Notes under the pieces: generated by a model
What the model saw: only the letters and a program-made list of their open reading frames with translations
Told to the model about the DNA's origin: nothing
The model's database searches: none
DNA from: Sclerodactyla briareus
Lineage: Eukaryota > Echinodermata > Holothuroidea > Dendrochirotida > Sclerodactylidae
Direction of reading: 5' to 3'
Assembly (NCBI GenBank): GCA_026419785.1
Contig: JAODTK010005915.1
Coordinates: forward strand, 155,001-219,000
Length of the DNA stretch: 64,000 bases
Position numbers and translations under genes: made by a program
Shown here: piece by piece, positions 1-10,339 of the stretch
Numbering within the stretch: the stretch's first letter is position 1
How the letters are laid out: every line of letters starts with the position of its first letter

Positions 1-1065
1 TATATTGCAAATGAACCTGTGGTCGTTGTGGAGCAGTGTTGTTGAGCATAAACTGATAAATAACTTATATTGTGAACACCGTTCTAACATCACATACATT
101 CGTCGCTCATACTGCAGGGCTTTTTCCTTCCGCATATTCCACATCTGTTATTAACGTCCAGGGATGAAGGTCTGGTTCCTCTTTTTACGACTCAATTGGA
201 GCTTGCTCAGTATATGTGGAAAATAACCCAGTCGGGAAACATACGGACTGTAGATATGGGGAAGTTTAAAAGATCCAATTCCATCAGGAGCAATCACCAC
301 TTCCGCTTCTGCATCAGGGAGTGTGCTTCAATCCCATTATACTTTGCTCCCTGATCGATGGGCGGGGCCTGTGGGGAGTCTTACCACCGTCGTGCAAAAC
401 CACCTCACCACGCCATTAGTAGAGTCGATGCACTGCTGTAGTCTCAGGCGTGAACCTGGAAAATGACCTGTAAACTCCAGATTTTGATTGGATTATTTCA
501 ATGTAAAATCATCGTTTCCATCATCATCAACCATGCAAGGAACGGAGAAGAAACTCTTTGGTGCCAACCACATTTTGACAGGGAAATATGTAGGAGAACG
601 AATCTGTTGTGTGAAATAACGTGAAGACCCACTCAAGGGTCAGCTGGCCATTCCACGAGGGGCGTCGATGAAACGACTACATCAATAAGGAACGAGTCAG
701 AGTGTTTCATTTCCAACTAGTGGACGTTTTCCTCTGGTTTTGACGAGTCGACACCAATTAACTGTTATTTGGTTTAGAGAGTCGAGGGCAGTTTCTGAGC
801 GATAACCTTCTTGAGTAGTCAACGCAGGGCATTTCTATTTTACGACAAATTTTACTGGACTTTTTGAATAGTGTAAATATCGTCTATGGTATGGACGTAC
901 GTTTCGAAATTTTATATGCAGTGTGTCCTCATTCAAGAGGAAGCACAATGCTTTTGGTTCGTCTTCATGTGATCTCTCTTGATCGTATGCTGCTCTTGCA
1001 TTGAACACATAGTGGCGAACGCTTGAATACCCATCCCCCTCTGAGTATTGGTCGCTTCCCGCGAA
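1..1065. other. No gene recognised
   Basis: No coding stretch with recognisable similarity was found on either strand. The only structure seen is a 9-base inverted repeat (313-321 against 347-355, ATCAGGGAG/CTCCCTGAT) with a 25-base loop. This is probably intergenic or intronic sequence. Confidence 0.5.
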
Positions 1066-1230
1066 TTAATATAAAAATAAATAATAAATACTAAAATAAT
1101 ACTAAGATAATAATAATATAATAATAATTAATAATAATAATAATCTAATAATATAATATATAATAAACGCGCCACAAAGGCAGCACTACTTGGCAGTGCA
1201 CATATACTCAGACGGTGCTCGACCTCCCAG
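1066..1230 (-). repeat. ATT-tailed retroelement 3' end (minus) with (TAA)n microsatellite
   Basis: Degenerate TAA/ATAA repeats (about 1066-1165) directly adjoin GC-richer sequence at 1166-1205. Read on the minus strand this gives a short structured stretch ending GGCGCGTTTATTAT and then (ATT)n. The other ATT-tailed LINE ends in this window (7100-7230 plus, 30500-30560 minus) have the same layout. It is inferred to be the 3' end of a minus-strand LINE or SINE; its body (towards 1230 and above) was not recognised. Confidence 0.4.
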
Positions 1231-2445
1231 CGTCCGGGAAGGACATATCATTCATATACTTTTCAAAGTAGTAACTTATAGTAGTACTTATTACCCATAA
1301 CATAGTTGATGCTGAACCAGAAACAATCAAAGATGAACATCGTGTGCAATAAATGTTCATACAGCTTTAAATAGGCAAAGTAACGCTCATTTTTTCTTTT
1401 CTTCTTAGATATCCGTTTTTCTCGACTTCGATTGAAAACCTAAATTTATGACTCAAAATCAATAATGTTTGGGATCCCTTGTTATCCTGCTTGCACTGGA
1501 AGATATAAAATTACAATGTACATTAAATAGTTGTGTATATGTGTTTCTCACTGTTTAATAAAAGAATAAGTGTCTTCTCTACTGACAAGAAACATTCCCA
1601 TGACTTTATTTCAGCAATCTAACAAAAAAGGACCCATAAGAACATTCCAAATAAAAGGTTTTCAATTGTTCCTACTTGAATTTTACAAAAAATGCACAAG
1701 GACATAGCAGCGATATGCATAATGTTCTAAGCGTCATTTGTGCCTAAATCATGTAGAACCTGAATTGAGAGTAATGCGCTTGAGTCTCTTGCGAATACCA
1801 AAACATTTGGGAGAATATTGTTGCCCACTTACTCTCATCAAATCGCAGTTTCATTTCTCTCGTGATGTAAGCATCTTGCAAATCTTCTTGATCTATCTCC
1901 TATATCCATTATGAGTGTTTACCGTGTGGTCCAGTTTATTAATTAAATTTTCCTTAAAGTTTTTGCCTGATCAATACTTCCACTCCGAAGATTTTGTTCT
2001 CCACACTATAGGGACTCGCTGAGATTAGCCCATTGTACAATGTAAATTGTAAAACTGTAAATTTGTAATCTTCGAGAAAATCATTATACAATCGCGCGTA
2101 CCGTCCTGATGGAAGAATTATACCGGATTTGATATCATTTGAATATCGAAACCTAAAAAAGACAGGCTTTCACGGCAATTCTGATGAGCGATTATCCAAA
2201 CAAAGGTCAGTCCCAAATCGAATATTAGTCACGATACGTAAATGTTGACCGGCTTCACCCAGAGACCGTAATAAAATCATTATGAACTCGGATGTCAGCA
2301 AGAGTAATTACACTTAAGTAAAAGTGCCTTACCAAACGTCTTTAAGTGATAGTCCATAAAGGTATTCCAAACAGTAATATTCCAATCAAATATCACTAAT
2401 CCAAGTAATCGTTCAAGCTATCAATACAAGGTCAAGTAATGCAGT
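1231..2445. other. No gene recognised
   Basis: AT-rich sequence with stops in all frames. It may include the decayed 3' part of the minus-strand L1-like element that begins at about 3780, but no motif supports that. Confidence 0.4.
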
Positions 2446-2449
2446 ACAT

Positions 2450-3780
2450 TCAAACCACAAGACGGATAGGATTTAATAATGCCTGACGCTTTTACCTTAT
2501 CAGGCTCATTGTGAAATGAAAATGAAATAGACATAATAGTATTGAGTCAGAAATAAACTATTTTGGAAGATTTGGAAGAATCGGAACAGGTAAACTAATT
2601 GGATAGTGCGAAAGTTGAACACCAAATTCCCGCCAATTGGCGTAATGTCTCGGTACGACCATGAATTTAAAGTTGGTTAAGACGAGATAACTGTGGAGGG
2701 GAAGTTTCAAATGGAAAAGATCCTTCCTATTGCAAGTGAGGTAATACCCAAGAGAGTAACTGGACCAGTAGGCCATGTAAAAGGGTATTATTAACGAAAT
2801 AGTTTGGAATTAGCGAAAGGGCCAAGCGGAAAAATTATTGTTTTTCTAGATCAACCTTTGAACCAGATGCGCTGTAAAAACATTTCATTAGGATCAAAAT
2901 CTCGAAAATGACTGCGGGTTGTCTCACCGTAAAGCGTGGTGTCGTCTGCATACTGGGTATTTTTATTCAGTATGCAAAAACAGTGGAGCCCTGATGATTA
3001 CTCTGAAAAAATTTTCGGAGCTAGAATTTCAACGGCAAGTTAACAAGTATGGGTAAGGGGCACCTTGTTCTCACCCTCTCTCCAAACCCATAAATTTTTT
3101 ACGGGAAGAATAGTTCATGTAATAACGAGGCAGAACTGTTCCTGTAACGAATCCCAATTTCTTTAAACAATGATGAAGAAAATTCCACTCGAGAGTGTCA
3201 AACGCTTTTCGAATCCAATAAAACCATCAAACGGGATATCTTCTCATGACAATAGTGATCAAATCAAGTTGGAATCTCACATTTTCCCCTATAAATCTAT
3301 TTTTAACGAAACCGTGTATGAGTGTGGCTAAAAGTTTGGCAGTGACGTTTTAAGTATTGGCAAGGCTTTAGTAGCACTTTTTACATCTGATTAAGAAGGA
3401 GAAATCGGCAGGCGATTCTTATTTCTGTCGGCTCTTTATCGGCCGTCGGTATTACAGTAATAACGCCGCGTGACTGCCCAGGGGATAACCTCACAATTTT
3501 CAGGCCATAATTAAAAGATTCAAAACCAAAGGACCAATTAGTCTCAAAAAAGGCTGAAGAAAGTTTGTGGTGAAGCCCATCTTTCATCAGTGAACCGAAT
3601 GTATTCGGTCGCTCTCAGAAAAGCAAAGTTCTTACCTACATGATGATGCCGAAGAGTTGGCCAATGTTCGAACCGTTCTTCGTCGACAAAATTGAGCGAG
3701 TTCAGGGTTACACTGGACAATGGATCAACCCTACAAGCATCTTCCGTGCCGCCCATGCCCATCCATGGACTCAAGTCTGT
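2450..3780 (-). pseudogene. L1/Tx1-like LINE ORF2 reverse transcriptase fragment
   Basis: On the minus strand, successive frames give the diagnostic blocks of an L1/Tx1-type reverse transcriptase in the right order. These are a region before the RT core (MKDGLHHKL, 3580s), the block GQSRGVITVIPTADKEPTEI (about 3420-3480), an FDTLEWNFL-like block (about 3160-3225) and the catalytic box QYADDTTLYGE (YADD at 2941-2952). The C-terminal part continues to about 2558 (MAYWSSYSLGYYL). The blocks lie in different frames, so several indels and stops break the gene. No endonuclease domain was found upstream, so this is a 5'-truncated, dead copy. The L1/Tx1 assignment rests on the ITVIPK...DP and LEWNFL style motifs; the exact clade is inference. 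Confidence 0.75.
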
Positions 3781-4119
3781 TGCCCGTATCAGTGAGGTCT
3801 TGCTGAACCGTTCGCCAGATCTTCATGAATAGTCATCGTCAACATACTCTCTCAACCAATTTCTAATGGGCTCCTCAAAGAGGTCTGTCTTCCTCGAAGC
3901 TTCTCCAAACATCACAAGAATAGTGAACCTTCGCTCGTCATCAGGTACTCGTTGGTAAAGACGCAAGGACTCAATGCAATACCCTGCCTGAACCCAATAG
4001 TAGACCTATTCAAAAATTGAAGTCGTTCTAAGGGATTTGAGATGGGCAGCTACATCCAGTTAAAGAGCACAGGACCAGAATGGACTAAATGGGAAACGCA
4101 CCCAAAACAAAGCGCTTCT

Positions 4120-5080
4120 GGCAAACATTTCATTACCGAAACTGCCCTCACCGGTGTCCAAGTGACATAATGCATGCTGTTGACAGCGTTCCGGGTGTGC
4201 TGGGTTCTCTTGACCTATCATCATCAAGAGTTTATAGGTTGACCATAGTGACTCATCTGTCATCGACGGAGCGGAATCGATATGGTGTCCGTGGGCAACG
4301 CTCTTTGTGTGCTCCAGTTATCGTCGGGGCGTCAAAGAGACAGTTGTATTGGTTGACAGTACATCTGTCAACACACAACTACCGTGCTCTGTTCACCAAG
4401 GATCCGTCGCGGGGCGACCTCATGTCTTACCCATCGATGCCGCGCCACTCGAGGAACTGCTAGAATCTTACGGTGCTGTCCAGACAATGATGTACGCTGA
4501 TGATACCAGCTGTACTTAGTCTCAGTCCTTCTGCGAAATCTACATCAGTTAAGCCTGCATCCGAGGTGTGAAGGCGTTGGAATGCCAGAACCGGTTACTG
4601 CTAACGACAGCGAAGGCGAGGTCATCCGTTTTACATTCGTTTTGAAGAATCCACTACAATTTCATTCGGGTCGGTGACACGGAAGTTGATGTCGTACAAA
4701 GGCAAGGAATCTTGGTGTTCTAATGGATATGCATTTAAATATTCGTCCACATGTCAACTGAATGTCGCTCCGCTCTTTTGCGATCCACTATCGGTAGGAA
4801 TGCGTAATAACATCGACCGCCCCACACAAAGCGACTTGTCAAATGCACTACGTCACACCCCAATTTGACGCTAACAACCGCCTACATCTAGGCCTTCCTA
4901 TCCGAACTCTCCAAGATTCAACGCATACAGAACAGAACAGCGCAGCCCGACTTGTCCTTGGTGTGAAGAGCCACACGTCAACAGAATCACTTGCGACGTG
5001 ACCAGCTTCATTGGCTTCACGAGAAAGGACCATATTATTTTCAAGATCCTTCTACTATGTTTCAAATCGCTCGACGCACC
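4120..5080 (+). pseudogene. CR1/L2-like reverse transcriptase, main part
   Basis: In order on the plus strand are: an ITETAL block (about 4132-4150); a degenerate D-L-S-x-AFD-like block (about 4210); NRYGVRGQ (about 4275); a PQGS-type block seen as CSVHQGSVAG (about 4386); the catalytic box MMYADDTS (about 4488-4512); and a thumb/C-terminal region with IQNRTARLV-like and LHWLP-like blocks (4914-5020) ending ILLLCFKSLDA (5045-5079). This is the normal RT order of CR1/L2/Rex-type LINEs. At least five frameshifts are needed to connect the blocks. Endonuclease and ORF1 are absent. Confidence 0.8.
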
Positions 5081-5084
5081 ATAA

Positions 5085-5300
5085 AAGGTGCGTTTACACT
5101 CAACCCCGCGCCGGGGTTCACCCCTCGCTCGTTGGTTCACGTCGGTGGAAACGTAGTGTAAACGCTCCTTCACACGGTTGAACCCGTGTCCACCCGGTCA
5201 ACCCCGTGTCACCACCGAACCATCCGCCTATAGACCCGGGTGAACCCCCGAGCGCGAGGTTCACTTCGGTATTGTAAAACCAACGCGGGGTGACCGGGGT
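5085..5300 (+). repeat. Harbinger left TIR and subterminal GGGTGAACCC-type repeats
   Basis: The TIR begins at about 5085 (GGTGCGTTTACACTCA). About 200 bases of G/C-rich sequence follow, in which short motifs of the GGGTTCACCC / GGTTGACC type recur in both orientations (5104, 5165, 5180, 5240, 5285). Subterminal clusters like these commonly serve as transposase-binding sites; that role is inferred here. Confidence 0.6.
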
Positions 5301-5710
5301 TTGCCGAAGCTCTTGACCTGCTTCCGCCCGCAACTCCGCGGGAACATTCACACTGTCAGCATGTCTTGTGGCCGCACTGGACTAGAAATTACAAACTGAT
5401 TTATGGTATACTGTGTGTCGGCCGTGTGGTGTTGTGGGGGGGGGGGTGGGGGATGGGCGGGGTTTTTTTCGCTATAGTATTGTACGTACGTGTAATCGCG
5501 CATATACGTTGCATATTTCGCTCTCGTCCGTTGTGCTGCTACATGGTTTCGGCTGTTCTCATCAGTTTATTCATCTGTTCTGGAGACATTTCGTAGTATA
5601 AATCTACATTTACCGTGTTTATTTTGCCGTTAATTTTTTCTCATGAATTAACTTTCGCCCGACATTTCGTGGTCTCTCTACTCCAGCTTTTCGTCACCTT
5701 TGATATTGAT

Positions 5711-6320
5711 ATGTCAATTAAATGTAAACCTCCTGTATTTGTAGTCGACAACTGCTTGCATATTAATGCTATGGAATCCTTTACGGTTGTAAAAGTCCAT
5801 TGGAAATTCGGCTGGAGCAACGATAGGTAAGTGAGTGCCATCAATCGCCCCGCTACCTGGGGGCCCCCATTTAAGTTCAAAGCCCTTGACGACATCCACA
5901 ATTTCGTTTTCGCTGGGATTGGAGGAACTGCTGTTTGAGTAGTTCAATAGCTTGTACAACCTCTGTGTTAAAACGCAGCTGTGGCCCCTGGCAACAGCCG
6001 ACATCGACGCGATTGATCTGAACTTTGAGATGTGTTGCCAGCCGCCACAATGCAATTGCCACTCGTGTTTCTGCAGTACCCTTTGTCTCAATCTAGTGTT
6101 CTGTTTCCCCAAGGAACCATCGAAGCCGATCACAAATGAATTGATAGGTCCCTCGCGACATCCGGAAATGTTCTCTCCAGCAGCATACCCACGTTTTTTG
6201 GTGCATTGTTCCCAACAAGTGCACTGGTCGCGTGCCTCATCCATAGGTGTCGCACAGCACGGTCGTGCTGATCTAGGTTAGTTGCCACAGCCAGCAATTT
6301 CATGAACAGTTGGTCCATGC
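5711..6320 (-). pseudogene. HARBI1-like (PIF/Harbinger) DDE transposase, truncated
   Basis: The N-terminal part has the family's IALWRLAT block (about 6035-6060), where a CGG-rich helix-turn-helix-like region normally follows. The DDE core is seen as GAIDGTHLPIVAP (about 5838-5876, first catalytic Asp in AIDGTH) and FYNRKGFHSINMQAVVDYKY (about 5726-5785). The expected next block with the second catalytic Asp (after RRFTFN, 5714) is missing and the frame stops, so the protein cannot be catalytic. At least two frameshifts occur. The normal family length is about 350 residues; only about 200 residues' worth is present. Confidence 0.85.
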
Positions 6321-6639
6321 AACTTTGAACCCGACGGCGGAGTCTACCCCGTTGTACGAAAACCGTTTTCCTTCTCCTTAAGAACTCACACGCCCATTAT
6401 TCGCCTCCGGTGCATGATCTGCATTACCATCACACACCATCCGAAAAAGGCCCAGTTCCGTCCATCTGATGAATGTGTTACTGTGAGCCTACGAAACACG
6501 GGTCTAACCTACAAACCTGTGACTACCTCGCTATATCCCCAGTACAGTAGCCTTCACTGCAATTTACCGTCGCTCGCACTGCCTCCAATTGAGTTTCGCG
6601 CGTTTGGCCAGAGTAAACAAGGCCATTCTGGTCTGTGAA

Positions 6640-6758
6640 AACCTCGCGCGAAGGGGTGAACCCCGTGCGCGAGGCCAGTGTAACAGCAGAGGATCTTCAG
6701 CCGATGGGCCCTTGGGAGAATAACCCCGTGCCGTGTGTTCTGAGGTAAACGCGGCTGC
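6640..6758 (-). repeat. Harbinger right TIR and subterminal repeats
   Basis: Read on the minus strand the end starts GCAGCCGCGTTTACCTCA and continues into GGCACGGGGTTATTCTCCC. This matches the left end with short gaps. A further GGGGTGAACCCCGTGCGCGA motif lies at 6654-6673, mirroring the left subterminal cluster. Confidence 0.6.
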
Positions 6759-6955
6759 TTACTGGCGACCTCCTCTCCATATATCAACCGACCCGGTCAC
6801 ATCGATATCTCGCAGTCACTTCTGATGTCCAGGGACTGTGTCAACCAACAATACGGGAAAGTGCATTTGTCAGTTTCTGCACCCAAGCTCGGAAGCTTGC
6901 CCCATATATCAGATGTGCTCAGTCCCTTGCCAGTTTAAGAACTCCTAAAAAAATC
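6759..6955 (+). pseudogene. LINE family B, C-terminal RT region beyond the Harbinger insert
   Basis: In one frame from about 6772 the sequence reads DLLSIYQPTRSHRYL, then RESAFVSFCTQARKLAPYI and AQSLASLR. These are the usual last blocks of CR1/L2 RT proteins (SLRSS…, GERAFSV…PKLWN…LP, SLxxFKxxLK). One missing base is needed at 6766-6768 to join it to the upstream block. The coding part ends near 6955 and passes into the LINE's 3' UTR. Confidence 0.75.
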
Positions 6956-7154
6956 TTTTAGAAATCCTTCCATATAGTTTTTGTACTATATCCTTTTATA
7001 TGTGTATTTTCCTATCTCCTGCTTTTATTCGTTGTTACCGTTTTATCTTGAACTTTCATTCCTAGTATTTTATTCTGTATTCTCTTTTCCCTTGTTCACT
7101 TTGTAAAGCGGCTGAGACTGCTTCAGCGGTATTGGGCGCATAATTAAGCGTTTT

Positions 7155-7252
7155 TGTATATTATTATTATTATTATTATTATATTATTATTTTATTATTG
7201 TATATTATTATTATATTATTCTTTTATTTTTTTTTTTTTTTTTTTTTTTTCC
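7155..7252 (+). repeat. LINE (ATT)n tail followed by a T run
   Basis: TAT/ATT trinucleotide repeats (7157-7222) directly follow the LINE 3' UTR, then about 23 T residues. This marks the 3' boundary of LINE family B. Confidence 0.8.
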
Positions 7253-7331
7253 GACAGTTTTAGTCCTTTCTCTCGTCTCGAATATGAGGATATATACAAA
7301 CATTCTAAAGTTAAACAGTGATTTATCAACA

Positions 7332-7467
7332 ATGGTGCGTAAACTGGTGAATGGAGTGCTAAATGAAAGAGACAGATTAGTATTGGAGAGAGTTTCCTCA
7401 ATTCGGAGGTCATTGTACTTTTGGCGCTTCCCTTTAAACTATGCCACGTCGCCATCGAGGAGGAACT
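7332..7467 (+). other. Possible short first exon
   Basis: An ATG in good context (CAACAATGG, 7332) opens a 45-codon stretch without stops (MVRKLVNGVLNERDRLVLER…). It runs into GAACT|GTAAGT, a strong splice-donor match at 7467/7468. No family was recognised. The A/T-rich surroundings and the lack of a supporting second exon keep this speculative. Confidence 0.2.
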
Positions 7468-7677
7468 GTAAGTTTATATTTAAGCGTTTCGTAAGTTGGA
7501 ATTGCATTGTTAACTCTACCAAGTAAGAAATAAAAATTACGGAGAAGAATGCAATGCCTTATACCAATGAATCTCGTTCTCGTAGATATCCGAAACAACA
7601 CATTTTCAAAATACATTAACTTTCGACACGAAAGAACTCAGAAAATGTCGGTACCAGATAATCCCTACCGATTGCCA

Positions 7678-7953
7678 AACTGAGTGGTCTCATGTTCTTC
7701 TGATCAAAGAGAAAAGTGCAAACGGTTGTGTATCATGTTATTTCAATGAGAAAATTGTTCGTAGGAATAATCCTATAGATAAACTGTTACAGAAAGAATA
7801 CGAACTTCCGCAATGTTTTTTTCCAAAATGAGGTGGTCTAATGTGGCTGATTCAAAGCAGAAAGTGCAAAACGGGGTTGGTTATCATGTGTCTATTTCAC
7901 TGAGAAAATTGTTCGTAGGAATAATCCTATAGATAAACTTACAGAAAGAAACG
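7678..7953. repeat. Two-copy tandem duplication, period about 150 bp
   Basis: Positions 7678-7802 and 7827-7953 share a segment of about 125 bases, including GAGAAAATTGTTCGTAGGAA and the ATAATCCTATAGATAAACT that follows. Differences include several single-base indels (for example CTGTTACAG against CTTACAG). No coding potential. Confidence 0.8.
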
Positions 7954-8679
7954 CAAAGTTAGTGTCTCTTTACATGCATGACCAAAAAATTTTGGGCCGA
8001 TCGAGACTTCCGCCTTGTAAAATATTTTCCTCAGTTTTCACAGCCAGCGCTTGTGATATCGCGGTTAATGAAATTTGATAACTTATGTAACGAAGATTTT
8101 TACTTTTATTTACCAAAACTGAGCAAGCCATTATGTCTTGGCTAGACCGGCGAGTAGGTAATTCTATTTATGCCTGGACGGTCGCGGGCAACTGGAATCC
8201 GCGTTGCAATAAGCCGTTTAACGTGGGAATGGCGAAATTGCCGACAAGTGGAATTTAGCTTATTATATGAGATGTGCCGTGGTGGTCATCTGCGTCCGCT
8301 TCGTTAAACAAATCCCTACAGAAAAGATATTGCGAATAATAGCACTTTCCATACCAGATTTACGTGTTATTGATCTTGATACGAACTATTGTTCAGATAA
8401 TCTATCGCCAGTAGTAATTTGCAGTTGGTCTTCACAGTGAGAATCACTCCTGACAAACAACAGCAATTTAAAATGATTCATTCTTCATTTTGTCAGTAGA
8501 TCTTCCCCCTTAAAATTGCAGCTGAAATAAATTGTTTTGCCACATTTTCAAAAAGTAGTCAAAACGTCCTTTACAATTCCCTTCAGTATGATCAGAGTAC
8601 CTCTTAACCCAGGCAATTTTGTACTCTCTATAAATGCGAACACATCAACCATATTAAGAATTTTCAATGTTAATTGCCA

Positions 8680-8975
8680 AATAGAGGGCCACTGTATCAA
8701 GCCTCGTGGCAAACGCTGCAGAATGGACATTCGTAAATATTTCTTCTCGCAGAGAGTGACAATGAATTGGAATTGTCTCTGAAAATGTTGTTGCTCTAGG
8801 AGTGTGAAATGCGTTCAAGAACAGTCTGATTTATTTTCAGGAATCCACGGGCGAAGGGGCGAATTATTTAGTTCAAGTTTTGGTCATTTTTCTTTCATGG
8901 GAGGTTTTGGACCTTCGAGGTCGTTTATGAGGATTTGTCCTTCCGGCCTGTATGCACTAAACTAGGACCCCACTC
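8680..8975 (+). pseudogene. LINE family A, 3' terminal fragment (copy 1)
   Basis: The stretch GHCIKPRGKRCRMDIRKYFF followed by SQR and W-N-L (8688-8782), and the following CTCTAGGAGTGTGAAATGCGTTCA, match the C-terminus and 3' UTR of the larger copies at 29880-30160 and 44160-44440. It ends in GCACTAAACTA at about 8965, matching the CACTAAACTAAACTAAA tail of the other copies. Only about 290 bases remain, a typical heavily 5'-truncated LINE insertion. Confidence 0.75.
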
Positions 8976-9249
8976 GATTGGTGACTGTGTGAATACGTAT
9001 TTATCTTAATCCCTTCCCATGACAAATAAATTCAAACAGCAAGCTATTTAGTTCCCTGAAAAAGGATCCTGGGGGATTAGGTAACATTGAAAATAGGGAC
9101 AGTAGTGTGACAAGCAAAAACTTTTCCTATTGTAATTTTACCGATGGGAGTAGAGTAAGTTTGGGGGTTTCTCGTGAAGACCCACATATTCAAAAGGCCT
9201 TCACGTCGAGATAAATGAAGATAATAGGAAGACTATCCTATTCATTGGT

Positions 9250-10330
9250 AAATGTGAAACCTAGGGCCCGAGCGAACAGTTGCCACGTGAACTAGATATG
9301 TTATACCGAGAACGTAGTTGTAAATGCGGAAGAGTGACATCCCAATGCAAATGGACTTGATTTATTTTAAAATTGACTTTCAAGTCGGCCAAATACCTAA
9401 AAATCTCACAAAATCGAATAACCTTTGGAACGCTTGGTCATCATTGTCAGGAAACATGGAGGGTCACCTCTGCATAATTGATAGTTTTATGTAACACTCA
9501 ACAGGTACCGGTACCTCTGAAAATAAGATGTTACGGGAAGTTAATGCTAAATTGCGCACAATAAAAAATAAAACATATGGTTCAGGAGGCAGCTGTGCCG
9601 CAACCCCATTGTCAATTGGAAACATCCAGAAGACACGCCGTTGTTCAAAACACAGCCCGAGCTATAGTATAGAGCGCCTAACCCAGCGAATGACGTCGTC
9701 ATAAAATTAAAAGAATACAATACAGGTGATTTGAAAGGATTCCCAGTTTACACGATCAAAGGCTTCTCGGAATCGATGAAAAAAATTTAAAACCACGTAA
9801 GTAGGTGATTATCTCCTGCAATATTGTTAGTATCTAGAATTAGTCGGAGATTTTTCACCTATAACTGTTTTAGGAAACCTGTTTGTTCAGAATGAATAAT
9901 TTTGTGCAATAGGGCCTTAATTCTCATGGCCAGGCCAAGATGAGGCAGCATTTTGTAGTCAACATTCAACAAGAATATGGCCTCCAATTGGAATATACTT
10001 GGGTTTTCCTTCCTTAGAAGTAGTAAAGGAATGTACCTCTAGTGTGTTCCGGGAACTCCTTCCAATGACATAACCGGAAATGTTAAGGCCATAACAACTA
10101 AATGTTTAATTCCTTGCCAAAATATTTATAAAATCAGTGGCACCCGTCACTGCCAGGAACCTTGCCAGTTGGCACTTCTGTAACGGACCACACTTCATTA
10201 CTCTCAAAAGACCACGTCGTTTGATTCTCTAACACTCTTCGCTAATCGTTGGGGATTTCTAAAGTTGGCAGTAAAGCTAACATCACACGGAGTTGTTGCT
10301 GCGAGAAAAAAATTTTGATGGAATTTTTCG
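9250..10330 (-). pseudogene. Second L1/Tx1-like LINE reverse transcriptase fragment
   Basis: Minus-strand blocks in order: LLNVDYKMLPHL-like (about 9930-9965); KIIHSEQTGFLKQ (about 9870-9910), the IHxDQTGF block of L1-type RT; N-LRLILDTNN (about 9820); a degenerate IDFxKAFDRVNW-like block (9745-9780); and a degenerate YADD box seen as YAEVTLHVS (about 9455-9480). Frames change several times. It is in the same orientation and of the same broad type as 2450-3780, but the retained motifs differ enough that it may be another family. Confidence 0.7.
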
Positions 10331-10339
10331 GCTCATTTA

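Larger units (their letters stand above)
5085..6758 (-). mobile_element. PIF/Harbinger DNA transposon inserted in LINE family B
   Basis: The element has imperfect terminal inverted repeats sharing the core GCGTTTAC, with CTCA a base or so further in, followed by G/C-rich subterminal GGGGTTCACCC-type motifs. It encodes a minus-strand HARBI1-like transposase (5711-6320). The candidate 3-bp target duplications are TAA (5082-5084) and TTA (6759-6761). These do not match, so the exact ends are uncertain by a few bases. At 1.67 kb with one truncated gene it is a defective copy; the second Harbinger protein (Myb/SANT-like) was not seen. Confidence 0.75.
3960..7160 (+). mobile_element. CR1/L2-like LINE ('family B'), split by a Harbinger insertion
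   Basis: The 5'-truncated LINE runs on the plus strand: RT from about 4120 to 5084, then a 1.67-kb DNA transposon, then the C-terminal end of the same ORF from 6759 to about 6955 and the 3' UTR. The 3' end is a short structured stretch (TGTAAAGCGGCTGAGACTGC, 7103-7122) followed by AAGCG and an (ATT)n tail, as is usual for CR1/L2-type LINEs that end in short tandem repeats. Removing the insert makes the two coding halves contiguous (…CFKSL / Y-L-A-D-L-L…). This shows directly that the Harbinger element arrived later. Confidence 0.8.

Noticed and set aside
4060..4263. 67-codon minus-strand ORF opposite the LINE RT
   Set aside because: A shadow of the plus-strand LINE family B RT; no independent coding signal.
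5118..5351. Minus-strand 77-codon ORF over the Harbinger left end
   Set aside because: Lies in the repetitive G/C-rich subterminal region and matches no transposase part.
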